In this document: piece by piece, positions 63,640 to 64,000 of the stretch
Layout: the number at the start of each line of letters is the position of its first letter
How positions within the stretch are numbered: the stretch's first letter is position 1
Assembly: GCF_035083965.1 (NCBI RefSeq)
Contig: NC_089732.1
Location: 14,704,924 to 14,768,923 of the forward strand
Source: Branchiostoma lanceolatum
Lineage: Eukaryota > Chordata > Leptocardii > Amphioxiformes > Branchiostomatidae
DNA length: 64,000 nucleotides
Reading direction: 5' to 3'
Translations under genes and position numbers: made by a program
The notes under the pieces: model-generated
What the model saw: the letters and a program-made list of their open reading frames with translations, nothing else
What the model was told of the DNA's origin: nothing
Databases searched by the model: none

Positions 63640-64000
63640 CAGTTAGATTGTATTTCATTTATTTATTTATTTATTAATTGGTTCAGCATGTACATGCCAG
63701 GATTGCCCAACTAGCCGAAGGCTATTACTAAGGGCAAACCCATGTGCGGTCATAGGACTGTAGGTTTTGGACCATCTCACACCGGGGCATGCCCCTACTC
63801 TTTTTCGAAAGGTGTGGTGGGTTCTTTTACGTGCGCGGGGTGTGGCTCTCCCTAAACATGGGACCTCCATTTAACGTCCTACGGAGGGTTGTCCCCAACC
63901 TTAGATAAGCTAGGTTACTCATTTATACCTGAGTAAAGTGAGGAAATTTGTATTAAGTGCCTTTCCCAAGGGCACAACTTCGGGGCACAGACATGTCTGG
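63640..64000. repeat. Dispersed repeat at the right edge
   Basis: Starts with a tttatttattta tract. Contains ggttactcatttatacctgagtaaagtgaggaaa and ttaagtgcctttcccaagggcacaac, words shared in part with 39600-39665 and 35870-35900. No gene is recognised. Confidence 0.5.

Overview
The window is animal genomic DNA: intron-rich genes with GT-AG (and a few GC-AG) introns, extracellular domain shuffling, microsatellites and many short transposon relics. The domain mix (CCP, FN3, SAM and receptor tyrosine kinase; large NHL-propeller families with repeated PYAV tyrosine motifs) and the repeat style point to a cephalochordate (amphioxus, Branchiostoma). This is inference; no rRNA, mitochondrial or other direct marker is present. 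Gene models below were built by hand from splice signals, codon phase and comparison between paralogues inside the window.

Layout. (1) 2.3-29.5 kb holds two head-to-head receptor paralogues that diverge from a partly palindromic 2-kb spacer (10508-12495). The minus-strand copy (2315-10507) has signal peptide, one CCP, four Ser/Thr-Pro linker exons, a membrane helix and a tyrosine-bearing tail; its 3' end is unresolved. The plus-strand copy (12496-29478) has signal peptide, three CCP+linker units, two FN3 domains, an RPTP-like membrane-proximal domain with a furin-type RKRR, a membrane helix, a SAM domain and a receptor-type tyrosine kinase. The kinase N-lobe and catalytic loop are intact, but the last exons carry a frameshift, a lost acceptor AG and a Trp-to-stop change.

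(2) 30-58.7 kb holds three paralogues (minus 34211-38088; plus 41264-46555; plus 49527-58693) of a type II membrane protein: a long acidic cytoplasmic N-terminus with PYAV and NPxY tyrosine motifs, one helix, a Ser/Thr/Pro stalk and an extracellular NHL beta-propeller. The first two form a second head-to-head inverted duplication (axis near 39.7 kb). A truncated NHL exon with a stop codon (31580-32160) and its 3' flank form a tandem duplicate of the minus gene's end.

(3) 60.7-62.8 kb is the 3' end of a beta-galactosidase-like gene on the minus strand. The right edge holds a non-LTR retrotransposon remnant and other dispersed repeats.

Mobile DNA is prominent: four 0.9-kb TTAA-flanked piggyBac-like elements packed with TGACGTCA and AAGATGGCGG motifs, a 1.13-kb element with pogo/Tigger-like ends, several foldback elements, a 259-bp element with a 9-bp target duplication, tRNA-related SINEs and large (CT)n, (CTAT)n, (GT)n and (GA)n arrays. 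The most unusual features are the CCP/FN3/SAM/tyrosine-kinase architecture with its skippable SAM cassette, and the NHL type II receptor-like family growing by exon, minisatellite and inverted duplication.
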